Positions 28,356-38,172 of a DNA stretch of 64,000 bases are shown here, one piece after another. The position numbers and the translations under genes are program-made. Location of the stretch: NCBI RefSeq assembly GCF_021728395.1, contig NZ_JAKKCM010000006.1, forward strand, positions 62,001 through 126,000. The letters are read 5' to 3'. Within the stretch, counting starts at the first letter, position 1; every line of letters starts with the position of its first letter. Origin of the DNA: Vibrio sp. J1-1 (GTDB lineage: Bacteria > Pseudomonadota > Gammaproteobacteria > Enterobacterales > Vibrionaceae). The notes beneath the pieces are model-generated. The model was not told the DNA's origin, did no database searches, and was given only the letters and a program-made list of their open reading frames with translations.

Positions 28356-29936
28356 GTGAACAAGGCCATTGAAATCAAGAATCTTGGACAACTGGAAGTA
28401 TTAACGGCTTCTGTTCCTTACAATCAAGACCCGACCCGCTTGTTTCACACCCTATGTGAAAATAAGACGGATAGCTTACTTCTAGAATCTGCGGAAATTG
28501 ATTCGAAACAGGATTTGAAGTCACTTTTGATCGTCGACTCTGCGGTTCGCATTGTTTGTTATGACCACTCCGTCACCATGCATGCATTAACGGACAATGG
28601 TAAAAACTTGCTTGCTCATCTCAATAACAACGTACGTAGTGACGTCACTTCTCAATTTGATGGTGAGACTTTCACGCTAGACTTTGCCCAACCATGCGAC
28701 ACTCTGGATGAAGATTCTCGCTTACGTGAAGCTTCTTCATTCGATGCACTGCGTTTGGTTCAACACAGTTTTGATCTTGCAGATAAAGATAAGCACGCGA
28801 TTTTCCTTGGTGGTTTATTCGCTTACGACTTAGTGGCAAGTTTCGAACCTTTGGGTCATGCAGATGCGACCAATCAATGTCCAGATTACGTGTTTTACGT
28901 AGCGGAAACTCTACTCGTCGTTGACCATCAAACTGAGTCTTGCCATTTGCAAGCAACGCTATTTGTCGATAACTCACAACAAGCAACCTTAGAAGCTCGC
29001 ATTGCAGAGATAGGCGAACAATGTAGCGCACCTAAGCATCTGCCTAGTGCGGCTAAACTGACCGATGTGACGGCTCAACCAAGCATATCTGATGAAGACT
29101 TCTGCCAGATTGTAAGTGATTTAAAAGAGTATGTAGTGAAAGGGGATATTTTCCAGGTTGTCCCTTCACGCCGTTTCACGCTTCCTTGCCCTTCCCCGCT
29201 GGCGGCATATAAAGAGCTGAAGAAGAGCAACCCAAGTCCATACATGTTTTACATGCAAGATGAGTTATTCACTCTATTTGGGGCCTCTCCAGAAAGTGCA
29301 TTGAAGTACGAAACCGACACCAATCAGGTCGAGATATACCCAATCGCAGGCACTCGCCGCCGTGGCAAACGCCCGAACGGAGAAATCGACTTTGATCTCG
29401 ACAGCCGCATTGAACTTGAACTGCGTACTGACATGAAAGAAAACGCAGAACACATGATGTTAGTTGACCTGGCACGTAACGACGTCGCACGTATCTCTAA
29501 AGCAGGTAGCCGCTATGTAGCCGATCTACTTAAAGTCGACCGCTACAGTCATGTCATGCACTTGGTGTCTCGTGTCGTTGGCCAATTACGTGAAGATTTA
29601 GACGCACTGCACGCTTATCAGGCAAGCATGAATATGGGCACACTGACAGGCGCGCCAAAAATTCGCGCTATGCAGTTGATTCGTGACGTGGAAGGTGTAC
29701 GCCGCGGAAGCTATGGCGGTGCAGTTGGCTACCTAACCGGAGAAGGCACACTCGATACGTGTATCGTGATTCGCTCTGCGTATGTTGAAAACGGTATTGC
29801 TCAAGTACAAGCAGGCGCTGGTGTGGTGTTCGATTCAGCCCCACAAGCAGAGGCGGATGAAACCCGCGGTAAGGCACAAGCCGTTATTTCTGCTATTCAA
29901 GCAGCCCATTCTCAACCTACAAAGAAGGAGGAGTAG
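28356..29936 (+). CDS. trpE: Anthranilate synthase component I
   Basis: TrpE makes anthranilate from chorismate using ammonia from TrpG. The 526-residue protein has the LLES motif at residues 42-45, part of the tryptophan feedback site, and the catalytic chorismate-binding region with IAGTRRRGKRP, DLARNDVARI and GTLTGAPKIRAMQLI. The start is GTG at 28356 behind AAGGAGG. It is the first structural gene of trpE-G-D-CF-B-A and ends six bases before trpG. Confidence 0.97.
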   Translation: MNKAIEIKNLGQLEVLTASVPYNQDPTRLFHTLCENKTDSLLLESAEIDSKQDLKSLLIVDSAVRIVCYDHSVTMHALTDNGKNLLAHLNNNVRSDVTSQFDGETFTLDFAQPCDTLDEDSRLREASSFDALRLVQHSFDLADKDKHAIFLGGLFAYDLVASFEPLGHADATNQCPDYVFYVAETLLVVDHQTESCHLQATLFVDNSQQATLEARIAEIGEQCSAPKHLPSAAKLTDVTAQPSISDEDFCQIVSDLKEYVVKGDIFQVVPSRRFTLPCPSPLAAYKELKKSNPSPYMFYMQDELFTLFGASPESALKYETDTNQVEIYPIAGTRRRGKRPNGEIDFDLDSRIELELRTDMKENAEHMMLVDLARNDVARISKAGSRYVADLLKVDRYSHVMHLVSRVVGQLREDLDALHAYQASMNMGTLTGAPKIRAMQLIRDVEGVRRGSYGGAVGYLTGEGTLDTCIVIRSAYVENGIAQVQAGAGVVFDSAPQAEADETRGKAQAVISAIQAAHSQPTKKEE

Positions 29937-29942
29937 CAGACC

Positions 29943-30533
29943 ATGGCTAATATTGTATTTATCGATAATTTTGACTCTTTTACTTATAACCTAGTGGATC
30001 AATTTCGTTCACTCGGCCACTCAGTAAAAATTTACCGTAATAATATCTCGGCAGAAAACATAGAGCAGGCAGTAAATGACCTGGAGAACCCGGTTGTTCT
30101 TCTTTCGCCTGGTCCGGGCGCCCCTTCTGAAGCGGGCTCAATGCCAGACTTAATTCAGCGCATGAAAGGCAAAGTGCCAATGATAGGCATCTGTCTTGGC
30201 CATCAAGCCATCGTTGAAGCTTATGGCGGCACTGTTGCGGGCGCAGGCGAGATCATTCACGGCAAAGTGTCGATGATGGAACATGAAAATCACGCCACTT
30301 ACGCCAATTTGCCATCGCCACTGGCTATTGCTCGTTATCACTCATTGGTCGCAACCTCTGTTCCAGAAACGCTGACCGTTACCGCTGAAGTGGACGGACT
30401 AACCATGTCAGTAGTACACGAGAAAGATAAAGTTTGCGGATTCCAGTTCCACCCGGAATCAATTATGACCACGTATGGAGCTACCCTACTAGCCAATGCT
30501 ATCGAATGGGCACTTGAGAAAAACAACGCATAA
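29943..30533 (+). CDS. trpG: Anthranilate synthase component II (glutamine amidotransferase)
   Basis: TrpG hydrolyses glutamine and passes ammonia to TrpE. The 196-residue class I amidotransferase shows [13 protein letters not shown], the nucleophile Cys84 in GICLGHQAI, and the His-Glu pair in FQFHPESIM. It is a stand-alone gene here, whereas E. coli has it fused to TrpD. It is preceded by AAGGAGGAG and lies six bases after trpE. Confidence 0.96.
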   Translation: MANIVFIDNFDSFTYNLVDQFRSLGHSVKIYRNNISAENIEQAVNDLENPVVLLSPGPGAPSEAGSMPDLIQRMKGKVPMIGICLGHQAIVEAYGGTVAGAGEIIHGKVSMMEHENHATYANLPSPLAIARYHSLVATSVPETLTVTAEVDGLTMSVVHEKDKVCGFQFHPESIMTTYGATLLANAIEWALEKNNA

Positions 30534-30552
30534 GGACATAGGGAGAGGAATT

Positions 30553-31551
30553 ATGGAAGCGATTATCAACAAACTATACGAACAACAGTCTCTTACTCAA
30601 GAAGAAAGCCAGCAATTATTCGATACCATTATCCGTGGTGAACTCGACCCAATTTTGATGGCATCTGTTCTAACGGCGTTAAAGATTAAAGGGGAAACCC
30701 CCGAAGAGATTGCAGGTGCGGCAAAAGCTCTACTTGCCAACGCAAAACCATTCCCGCGTCCAGACTATGACTTTGCCGATATCGTCGGTACGGGCGGTGA
30801 TGGTCACGATACCATCAATATTTCCACCACAGCAGCTTTTGTCGCGGCGGCATGTGGCGTAAAAGTAGCGAAACATGGTAACCGCAGTGTATCCAGTAAA
30901 TCGGGCTCTTCTGATCTCTTGGATTCTTTTGGCATCAACCTTGCCATGAGCCCTGAAGATACACGCACAGCCATGGACGAGATCGGCGTTGCATTTCTAT
31001 TTGCCCCTCAATACCACGGCGGTGTGCGTCATGCGATGCCAGTACGTCAAACCATGAAAACACGCACCATCTTCAATATTCTCGGTCCACTGATTAACCC
31101 TGCTCGCCCTAACATTGAATTAATGGGCGTTTACAGCGAAGAACTAGTTCGTCCTATCGCAGAAACCATGCTACAAATGGGTATGAAGCGCGCAGCAGTG
31201 GTACACGGTAGTGGTTTGGATGAAGTTGCTATTCATGGGCCAACCACCGTGGCAGAAATTAAAGATGGTAAAATTGTCGAGTACACACTGACGCCAGAAG
31301 ACTTCGGCCTAGAGACACACCCGCTAGAAGCGATTAAAGGTGGCGCTCCAGAAGAGAATAAAGCCATCACCACTAATATTCTCACGGGAAAAGGAACCGA
31401 CGCTCAGCTTGGTGCTGTCGCGGCGAACGTGGCCTTGCTCATGCGTCTGTTCGGTCACGAAGATTTAAAAACCAATACGCAGCAAGCGATTGAGGCAATG
31501 AATTCAGGCAAGGCTTATCAGTTAGTACAGCAACTTGCCGAACACGCTTAA
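30553..31551 (+). CDS. trpD: Anthranilate phosphoribosyltransferase
   Basis: TrpD transfers phosphoribose from PRPP to anthranilate. The 332-residue protein has the PRPP-binding glycine-rich loop [14 protein letters not shown] and [18 protein letters not shown] chose the ATG at 30553, preceded by GAGAGGAA, rather than an in-frame start at 30496 inside trpG. The protein is not fused to TrpG. Confidence 0.96.
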   Translation: MEAIINKLYEQQSLTQEESQQLFDTIIRGELDPILMASVLTALKIKGETPEEIAGAAKALLANAKPFPRPDYDFADIVGTGGDGHDTINISTTAAFVAAACGVKVAKHGNRSVSSKSGSSDLLDSFGINLAMSPEDTRTAMDEIGVAFLFAPQYHGGVRHAMPVRQTMKTRTIFNILGPLINPARPNIELMGVYSEELVRPIAETMLQMGMKRAAVVHGSGLDEVAIHGPTTVAEIKDGKIVEYTLTPEDFGLETHPLEAIKGGAPEENKAITTNILTGKGTDAQLGAVAANVALLMRLFGHEDLKTNTQQAIEAMNSGKAYQLVQQLAEHA

Positions 31552-31564
31552 GGAAATAATCAAG

Positions 31565-33004
31565 ATGACGGATTTCAACCCTCAAAAAGCGGATAACCTT
31601 TCAGAGCACGTGTCAAAAAAAGAAGCAGAAATGGCGGAAGTACTCGCTAAGATTGTTCGTGACAAATATACGTGGGTCGCAGAACGTAAAGCTTCTCAGC
31701 ATTTGAGTACATTTCAATCCGATTTAGAACTGTCAGATCGTAGCTTCTACGACGCACTCAGCGGCGAAAAAACGGTCTTTATTACCGAGTGTAAAAAAGC
31801 CTCACCTTCGAAAGGGCTCATCAGAGACAACTTCGATCTAGACTACATCGCATCGGTTTACAACAGTCATGCTGATGCCATTTCTGTCTTAACTGACGAG
31901 AAATACTTTCAGGGCAGCTTCGACTTTATTCCACAAGTGCGCAGCCAGGTCACTCAGCCAGTACTTTGTAAAGATTTTATGGTGGACGTTTACCAAGTTT
32001 ACTTGGCGCGTCACTACGGGGCTGACGCCATCTTATTGATGCTGTCTGTGCTCAAAGATGAAGAGTACAAAGCATTAGCTGAAGTCGCACACAGCCTGAA
32101 AATGGGGATTCTGACAGAAGTCAGTAACGAAGAAGAGCTACATCGTGCGGTTGACTTGGGAGCCCTTGTTATCGGCATCAACAACCGTAACCTACGCGAT
32201 TTAAGTACTGACTTAAACCGTACCAAAGAGCTGGCACCATTGATTCGAAAACTCGCCCCAGAAGCGACGGTTATTTCAGAGTCAGGCATTTACACCCACC
32301 AGCAAGTTCGCGATTTAGCGGCTTATGCTGACGGATTCCTGATTGGCAGCTCACTTATGTCAGAAGACAACCTGGAGCTCGCGGTTCGCAAGGTGACATT
32401 GGGTGAAAATAAAGTTTGTGGCTTGACCCACCCTGACGACGCAGCAAAAGCGTATAAAGCAGGCGCAGTGTTTGGTGGCCTGATTTTCGTCGAACAATCA
32501 AAACGTTCCGTCGATCTTGAAACAGCTCGTATGACGATGAGCGGTGCTCCGCTTCAATACGTGGGTGTTTTTCAAAATCATGAGATTGACTTTGTGGCTT
32601 CGATAGTCACATCACTCGGCTTGAAAGCGGTGCAACTGCATGGCGCTGAAGATCAAAGCTACGTCAACCAGTTAAAGGCCGAGCTTCCTGCTGGCGTTGA
32701 AATTTGGAAAGCGTATGGCGTCAAAGAGAGCGTGCCGTCTTTGCTTGCTGAAAACGTTGATCGTCATCTACTGGATGCACAAGTAGGAAATCAATCGGGC
32801 GGCACCGGGCAAGCATTCGATTGGTCACTTATCGGCGACACGAGTCAAATTATGCTGGCAGGTGGACTCTCGCCTGAGAATGCTCAACAAGCGGCATCAC
32901 TAGGCTGCTTGGGATTGGATTTAAACTCTGGCGTAGAAAGCGCGCCAGGTAAAAAAGATGCACAGAAGTTGCAGGCCGCGTTTAACGCAATTCGCAACTA
33001 CTAA
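31565..33004 (+). CDS. trpCF: Indole-3-glycerol phosphate synthase / phosphoribosylanthranilate isomerase fusion
   Basis: This 479-residue fusion enzyme does two successive steps. The N-terminal IGPS barrel (about 20-275) has ITECKKASPSKGLIR, VLCKDFMVDVYQVYLARHYG and ISESGIY. The C-terminal isomerase barrel (about 280-479) has NKVCGLTHPDDAA and VQLHGAED. The fusion is the gammaproteobacterial form. The ATG at 31565 with AAGGAA upstream was chosen over an in-frame start at 31535 that overlaps trpD. Confidence 0.96.
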   Translation: MTDFNPQKADNLSEHVSKKEAEMAEVLAKIVRDKYTWVAERKASQHLSTFQSDLELSDRSFYDALSGEKTVFITECKKASPSKGLIRDNFDLDYIASVYNSHADAISVLTDEKYFQGSFDFIPQVRSQVTQPVLCKDFMVDVYQVYLARHYGADAILLMLSVLKDEEYKALAEVAHSLKMGILTEVSNEEELHRAVDLGALVIGINNRNLRDLSTDLNRTKELAPLIRKLAPEATVISESGIYTHQQVRDLAAYADGFLIGSSLMSEDNLELAVRKVTLGENKVCGLTHPDDAAKAYKAGAVFGGLIFVEQSKRSVDLETARMTMSGAPLQYVGVFQNHEIDFVASIVTSLGLKAVQLHGAEDQSYVNQLKAELPAGVEIWKAYGVKESVPSLLAENVDRHLLDAQVGNQSGGTGQAFDWSLIGDTSQIMLAGGLSPENAQQAASLGCLGLDLNSGVESAPGKKDAQKLQAAFNAIRNY

Positions 33005-33043
33005 AATTATTCGTAGCAAAAAAATACGAGAAGGACTATCACG

Positions 33044-34234
33044 ATGGCAAAACTGAATGCCTACTTTGGCGAATATGGCGGTCAGTACGTTCCGCAAATC
33101 CTCGTTCCTGCATTGGAGCAACTTGAGCAAGCGTTTATTGATGCACAGGAAGATCCAGAGTTCCGTAGCGAATTCATGACACTTCTTCAGGAGTACGCAG
33201 GTCGCCCTACCGCGCTGACGCTTACTCGAAACTTAACCAAAGGTACAAAAACCAAACTGTACCTAAAGCGTGAAGACTTACTCCACGGCGGTGCACACAA
33301 AACTAACCAGGTGCTAGGTCAGGCTCTACTGGCTAAGCGCATGGGCAAAACAGAAATCATCGCCGAAACTGGCGCTGGTCAACATGGCGTAGCCACAGCA
33401 CTTGCATGTGCGCTACTTGGCCTGAAATGTCGCGTATATATGGGTGCTAAAGACGTTGAGCGTCAAAGCCCGAACGTGTTCCGCATGAAACTCATGGGCG
33501 CTGAAGTCATTCCAGTACACTCAGGCTCTGCCACTCTGAAAGATGCGTGTAATGAAGCACTACGTGACTGGTCAGCAACTTACGAAGAAGCACACTACCT
33601 ACTTGGTACTGCAGCGGGTCCTCACCCGTTCCCAACTATCGTTCGCGAATTTCAGCGTATGATTGGTGAAGAAACCAAGAACCAGATTCTGGCTCGTGAA
33701 GGACGTCTTCCAGATGCGGTCATCGCTTGTGTTGGTGGTGGTTCTAACGCCATTGGTATGTTTGCTGATTTTATCGAAGAGGAAGGTGTGCGCCTTATTG
33801 GTGTCGAACCTGCGGGTAAAGGTATTGATACCGACCAACACGGTGCGCCGCTGAAACACGGTAAGACAGGCATTTATTTCGGTATGAAAGCGCCAATCAT
33901 GCAAGATGAAAACGGACAGATCGAAGAGTCCTACTCTGTTTCTGCGGGTCTTGATTTTCCATCAGTGGGCCCTCAGCACGCACACTTGAATTCTATTGGC
34001 CGTGCGGAATACGCTAACGTCACCGATGATGAAGCGCTAGATGCGTTTCAGGAAATCGCGCGTAGCGAAGGTATCATTGCGGCTCTTGAATCATCTCACG
34101 CACTTGCGCACGCGCTGCGTATGGCTCGCGAGAATCCAGAAAAAGAACAGCTTTTGGTCGTCAACTTATCCGGTCGTGGTGACAAAGACATCTTCACCGT
34201 AAACGCCATCCTAGAAGAAAAAGGAGTGATCTAA
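33044..34234 (+). CDS. trpB: Tryptophan synthase beta chain
   Basis: TrpB joins indole and serine with PLP. The 396-residue protein has [16 protein letters not shown], with the PLP lysine at residue 86, [12 protein letters not shown], and the phosphate loop [10 protein letters not shown]. Its TAA overlaps the trpA ATG (TAATG), so the two synthase chains are translationally coupled. Confidence 0.97.
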   Translation: MAKLNAYFGEYGGQYVPQILVPALEQLEQAFIDAQEDPEFRSEFMTLLQEYAGRPTALTLTRNLTKGTKTKLYLKREDLLHGGAHKTNQVLGQALLAKRMGKTEIIAETGAGQHGVATALACALLGLKCRVYMGAKDVERQSPNVFRMKLMGAEVIPVHSGSATLKDACNEALRDWSATYEEAHYLLGTAAGPHPFPTIVREFQRMIGEETKNQILAREGRLPDAVIACVGGGSNAIGMFADFIEEEGVRLIGVEPAGKGIDTDQHGAPLKHGKTGIYFGMKAPIMQDENGQIEESYSVSAGLDFPSVGPQHAHLNSIGRAEYANVTDDEALDAFQEIARSEGIIAALESSHALAHALRMARENPEKEQLLVVNLSGRGDKDIFTVNAILEEKGVI

Positions 34235-35040
34235 TGAGTCGTTATGAGAAGATGTTTGCTCGCCTGAACGAAAAGAACCAAGGTGCGTTTGTACCGTTCG
34301 TAACGGTTGGTGATCCAAATGCAGAGCAGTCATACAAAATAATGGAAACTCTGGTTGAATCAGGTGCTGACGCACTTGAGCTAGGTATCCCTTTCTCCGA
34401 TCCTCTTGCAGATGGCCCAACAATCCAGGGCGCAAATAAGCGTGCTTTGGAATCAGGTGCAACACCAGGTATCTGCTTTGAGCAAATCGGTAAAATTCGC
34501 GCAAAATACCCAGAACTGCCTATTGGCCTTTTGATGTATGCAAACCTCGTATACTCACGTGGTATTGAGAACTTTTACGAACTCTGTGCAAAAGCTGGTA
34601 TCGATTCCGTTCTGATTGCCGACGTACCAACCAATGAAAGCGCAGAGTTTGTCGCAGCAGCAGAGAAGTTCGGTATTCACCCGATATTTATTGCACCTCC
34701 AACGGCCAGTGATGAAACCTTAGAACAAGTTGCAGAATTGAGCGGAGGTTACACATACCTGCTTTCTCGCGCAGGCGTGACAGGTACCGAAACCAAAGCG
34801 AATATGCCAGTCGGACAGTTGCTAGAAAGACTGAGTCAGTTCGATGCACCACCAGCATTACTTGGCTTCGGTATCTCGGAGCCAGAACAAGTGAAGCAGG
34901 CGATAGAAGCCGGTGCTGCTGGCGCTATCTCTGGTTCAGCCGTGGTTAAAATCATTGAAACGAACACAGAGCAGCCACAGATTATGTTGGACAAGCTTGG
35001 TGAGTTTGTTTCGGCAATGAAGGCAGCCACTCAAAAATAA
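34234..35040 (+). CDS. trpA: Tryptophan synthase alpha chain
   Basis: TrpA cleaves indole-3-glycerol phosphate to indole, channelled to TrpB. The 268-residue barrel has catalytic Glu49 and Asp60 in [17 protein letters not shown] and a phosphate-binding GFGISEPEQ region. It is the last gene of the trp operon and ends before a strong terminator. Confidence 0.97.
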   Translation: MSRYEKMFARLNEKNQGAFVPFVTVGDPNAEQSYKIMETLVESGADALELGIPFSDPLADGPTIQGANKRALESGATPGICFEQIGKIRAKYPELPIGLLMYANLVYSRGIENFYELCAKAGIDSVLIADVPTNESAEFVAAAEKFGIHPIFIAPPTASDETLEQVAELSGGYTYLLSRAGVTGTETKANMPVGQLLERLSQFDAPPALLGFGISEPEQVKQAIEAGAAGAISGSAVVKIIETNTEQPQIMLDKLGEFVSAMKAATQK

Positions 35041-35061
35041 GCATTCTTCTTGAAGATTAAT

Positions 35062-35097
35062 AAACGCCCACTAATTACAATAAGTGGGCGTTTTTTT
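35062..35097 (+). terminator. Terminator of the trp operon
   Basis: AAACGCCCACT (35062-35072) pairs with AGTGGGCGTTT (35083-35093), with T to 35097. Confidence 0.93.
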
Positions 35098-35315
35098 GTC
35101 TGGTGGATGAACGACTCAACTCTCTATCTAAGCGTCTGACTTTTCATATAAACCACTTCTCAAACAAACCGCTTCTTAAACTAACGATGCTCACTCAAAT
35201 AGAGACCCATCACAAATTCAGATTATAACCTTCTCTCGACATAAGCCCCCTTGAGTGCATCGAATTATAAAATGTTAAAATAGCTCAGTTAACAGTGCTG
35301 CATTAAGGTACCGAC

Positions 35316-36008
35316 ATGGAAGAGTTAAAAAAGTTGTTGCTTCAATGCCCCGTCCTATCTGGATTACCTGAAGAGGGCATAAATGACGCGGTACAAATTG
35401 CAAGGACCCGGCATTTCGACGAAAAAGCGCTTATCTGCAATAAAGGAGACAAGCATTCATCTCTAATGGTGATTGCTAAAGGAGCAGTAAGAGTCAACTC
35501 GATAAGTACAAAAGGTAAGGAAGTCACGTTAATGATTTTCGATGCTGGCGGCTGGTTCGGAGATAATGTTTTCTCGCCAGGCATGCCGCGCATATTCGGA
35601 GCAACGGCTCATTCCGACGTGACACTCCTAGAACTACAAGGGGATAAATTCCGTCAGTTGCTAGCGAAGTACCCTCAAAGTTACCCGGTCATTCTGGATC
35701 TTATGAGTCGAAGACTATGGTCAGCAATATCCGTTATAGAAGATGATGCAATACGAGGCATCGAAGAGCGCATTGGTCGCCGGTTACTTTTACTCGCGAC
35801 TTATCAAACCAATCGGGCAATAAGTGCCGATCCTTGTGTGGTTCGTGTAACACGAGAACACATCGCGAATATGATGGGACTAACCCGCCAAAGTGTGCAC
35901 AAAGTATTAAAAAAACTTGAAGAATTGGGAATACTTAAGCTGAGCTACGGGAGCATCACTATTCCCAACCCTTTAGAGATGGAAGAGTATCTCAAACAAC
36001 TCGAATAA
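35316..36008 (+). CDS. Crp/Fnr-family transcription regulator
   Basis: The 230-residue protein has a cyclic-nucleotide-binding-type beta roll (about residues 15-130) and a C-terminal winged helix with the Crp-type helix-turn-helix TREHIANMMGLTRQSVHKVL near 180-200. It lacks the four-cysteine cluster motif of Fnr, and is not Crp itself. The ligand is unknown. It is convergent with the acyl-CoA ligase gene, and nothing shows its targets. The 275-base gap before it holds only the trp terminator and AT-rich sequence. Confidence 0.85.
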   Translation: MEELKKLLLQCPVLSGLPEEGINDAVQIARTRHFDEKALICNKGDKHSSLMVIAKGAVRVNSISTKGKEVTLMIFDAGGWFGDNVFSPGMPRIFGATAHSDVTLLELQGDKFRQLLAKYPQSYPVILDLMSRRLWSAISVIEDDAIRGIEERIGRRLLLLATYQTNRAISADPCVVRVTREHIANMMGLTRQSVHKVLKKLEELGILKLSYGSITIPNPLEMEEYLKQLE

Positions 36009-36045
36009 CCCAACCGCTGCATCATCCCGATCTTCAGAAAACAAA

Positions 36046-36072
36046 AAAGCCAGCTAATCACTAGCTGGCTTT
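36046..36072. terminator. Terminator between the Crp-like and acyl-CoA ligase genes
   Basis: AAAGCCAGCTA (36046-36056), loop ATCAC, TAGCTGGCTTT (36062-36072). It is placed to serve both convergent genes. Confidence 0.82.
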
Positions 36073-36088
36073 GCATTTAATCATCTGT

Positions 36089-37630
36089 CTAAGCGACTTT
36101 GAGTTCTGCTTTCAACTCGCGCTTTAAGATCTTACCTGTTGCACTCATCGGGAGTTGGTCACGAATTTCAACAAAACGAGGATATTTAAATGCCGCTAAA
36201 TGTTCACGTCCCCAAGCCTGAAGCTCCGCCGCTTCAATATCTTGATCAGGTTTAAGAACCACGTAAGCCTTAATTTCCTCTCCGTACTCTTGATGAGGAA
36301 TACCAATCACCGCAACCATCGCAACGGCAGGGTGTGTCATGAATACTTCTTCAATTTCACGAGGGTAAACGTTAAAGCCGCCACGAATAATCAAGTCTTT
36401 GATTCGATCCACAATGTACAAGTTGCCTGCTTCATCGAAGCGACCAACGTCACCGGTGTGGAACCAGCCGTTTTTCAGCACAGACTCTGTTACTTCTGGA
36501 CGCCCCAAGTAACCTTTCATGACGTTATGACCACGAACGACGATTTCACCTTCTTCACCTAAAGCCACTTTATTACCATCTAAATCGACAAGCTTAACCT
36601 CCACACCTTGGATAGGCTGGCCAACCGATCCAGGAATTCGCTCTTGATCTAAATGGTTGAAACAGGCAATAGGACTCGTTTCAGATAAACCGTAACCTTC
36701 CAGAATAGGCACGTTGAACTTTTCTTCAAACGCACGGAACACTTCTGTTGGTAACGATGAACCACCACTTGCCGCCACACGTAGCGACGAAATATCATAA
36801 TCAGTATCTGCATGAAGCATACCGATGTACATTGTTGGTACACCAGCGAAAATGGTCACTTTGTGTTTTTCGATCAATTCAAGAATATGAGAAGGTTCAA
36901 ATCGAGGAACAAGAACCAAAGTTGCACCACCCAAGACACTTGCATTCAAGTGCACGGTTTGACCAAATGTATGGAATAGAGGCAAGGTTACTAAGTGTAC
37001 ATCGTCCCCTTGCATGGCCATGACGTTCTGCCCAACAATAGCATTCATCACAATGTTTTGTTGCGTTAACTCCGCCCCTTTCGGCATTCCGGTCGTACCC
37101 GAGGTATACAACACAACACAGGTGTCATCCGCATTACGTGGCACGTAATCAGTTAGTGGTTCAACGTCACGAATAAAGGCGTTAAGTGTTGGTACACCAC
37201 CCCACTCTAAATCAGCCTGCGACTGGGTCATTACCACCATGTGTTCGCAGGTTTCAACTTCCTTAAAAGCTTTCACACCTTCTCTGGCCATTGGCAGCTC
37301 TGGCGTACCTTCAAAACAGAAGAAAAACTTAGCGTTTGAGTCTTCTAGGTGATATTTAATTTCTCTTGCTTTCAACAACACGTTGAGTGGTACGGCAACT
37401 GCACCCGCTTTCTGAACAGCGAAATAGATAAACGCAAAGAAAGGCAGATTAGGACACGACAACGCGACTCGGTCACCCGGTTTGACACCACTATTGATCA
37501 AAGACGTCGCGATTTTGCCTGCGATCGCATCAAATTGAGAATAAGAAACTTCCAAGTCACCGCATATCAACGCTGTCTTATCAGGCTTACTGGCAGCATT
37601 TCGCTGCAGCGCAGCAGCAAGATTCATCAT
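36089..37630 (-). CDS. Long-chain-fatty-acid-CoA ligase family protein
   Basis: The 513-residue AMP-forming enzyme activates a carboxylic acid, probably a fatty acid, to its CoA thioester. The adenylate motifs are LYTSGTTGMPKGAELT near 177-192, EGYGLSETSP, WFHTGDVGRFD and RIKDLIIRGGFNVYPREIE, ending with the catalytic lysine in SATGKILKREL. It is shorter than FadD and closer to the 500-residue acyl-CoA synthetase group. Substrate is inferred only from family. It is divergent from a symporter gene across a region with AGCAAAC/GTTTGCT palindromes. Confidence 0.88.
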   Translation of the reverse strand: MMNLAAALQRNAASKPDKTALICGDLEVSYSQFDAIAGKIATSLINSGVKPGDRVALSCPNLPFFAFIYFAVQKAGAVAVPLNVLLKAREIKYHLEDSNAKFFFCFEGTPELPMAREGVKAFKEVETCEHMVVMTQSQADLEWGGVPTLNAFIRDVEPLTDYVPRNADDTCVVLYTSGTTGMPKGAELTQQNIVMNAIVGQNVMAMQGDDVHLVTLPLFHTFGQTVHLNASVLGGATLVLVPRFEPSHILELIEKHKVTIFAGVPTMYIGMLHADTDYDISSLRVAASGGSSLPTEVFRAFEEKFNVPILEGYGLSETSPIACFNHLDQERIPGSVGQPIQGVEVKLVDLDGNKVALGEEGEIVVRGHNVMKGYLGRPEVTESVLKNGWFHTGDVGRFDEAGNLYIVDRIKDLIIRGGFNVYPREIEEVFMTHPAVAMVAVIGIPHQEYGEEIKAYVVLKPDQDIEAAELQAWGREHLAAFKYPRFVEIRDQLPMSATGKILKRELKAELKVA

Positions 37631-37887
37631 AATGACTCCACCTCTAGATTATTGGCATTCACGTTGCTATTAAATATTCAACAACAAAAAGTTAACAATA
37701 CAGTGGCTTTATACGGTTATTGCATTTTTAACTCACCACTCATTAACATTATATTTACAACACTTAACATCCCGAGAATGTAAAATATTTAACATTTATA
37801 AACATGAAATCACTAAAGTGTGAGCTTGCATCCTAATTATTGCTAGAAATATCAGGCAATAAATACGTTCTTTCCCAACCTTAAAAT

Positions 37888-37916
37888 AGCAAACATTTTG
37901 TTAACAAATGTTTGCT
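37888..37916. promoter_or_regulatory. Inverted repeat AGCAAACATTT...AAATGTTTGCT
   Basis: Two perfect 11-base arms (37888-37898 and 37906-37916) are separated by TGTTAAC. The arms share AGCAAAC/GTTTGCT with the palindrome at 37978, suggesting one regulator binds both places. The half-site resembles TetR-type fatty-acid regulators such as PsrA (GAAAC...GTTTC), but this assignment is tentative. Confidence 0.6.
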
Positions 37917-37977
37917 CAAAAAAAGGCCACACCATTAACTGGATTGATAATTCATCCAGCGACGCATTTGAAAAACA

Positions 37978-37997
37978 AATAGCAAACGTTTGCTATT
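37978..37997. promoter_or_regulatory. Perfect 20-bp palindrome AATAGCAAACGTTTGCTATT
   Basis: Both halves are exact complements with no spacer. The core AGCAAACGTTTGCT repeats the half-site of the inverted repeat 80 bases upstream. A dimeric repressor operator is likely. Confidence 0.65.
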
Positions 37998-38172
37998 GAG
38001 CAAAAAGTTAGCACCCGTCAATGAAATATCGATTATTTCATCAATAAAGCTGTTTAGCATATTGCCAATTGTGAATGATAAGTGTAAAAAGCGAAGGCGA
38101 AATTATTCTCCGTTTATTTATATTTAAACAGTGTGTGATTTTAGGATTTTACATTTTATTAGCACAGAGGTT

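Larger units (their letters stand above)
37631..38172. promoter_or_regulatory. Divergent control region, acyl-CoA ligase / symporter
   Basis: This is an AT-rich 542-base gap. It holds two related palindromes, at 37888-37916 and 37978-37997, listed separately. Frequent A/T tracts suggest promoters both ways, but I could not fix a single -10/-35 pair. No further gene is seen. Confidence 0.5.

Noticed and set aside
30496-30552. Upstream start for trpD
   Set aside because: It would overlap trpG; a strong ribosome-binding site precedes the ATG at 30553.
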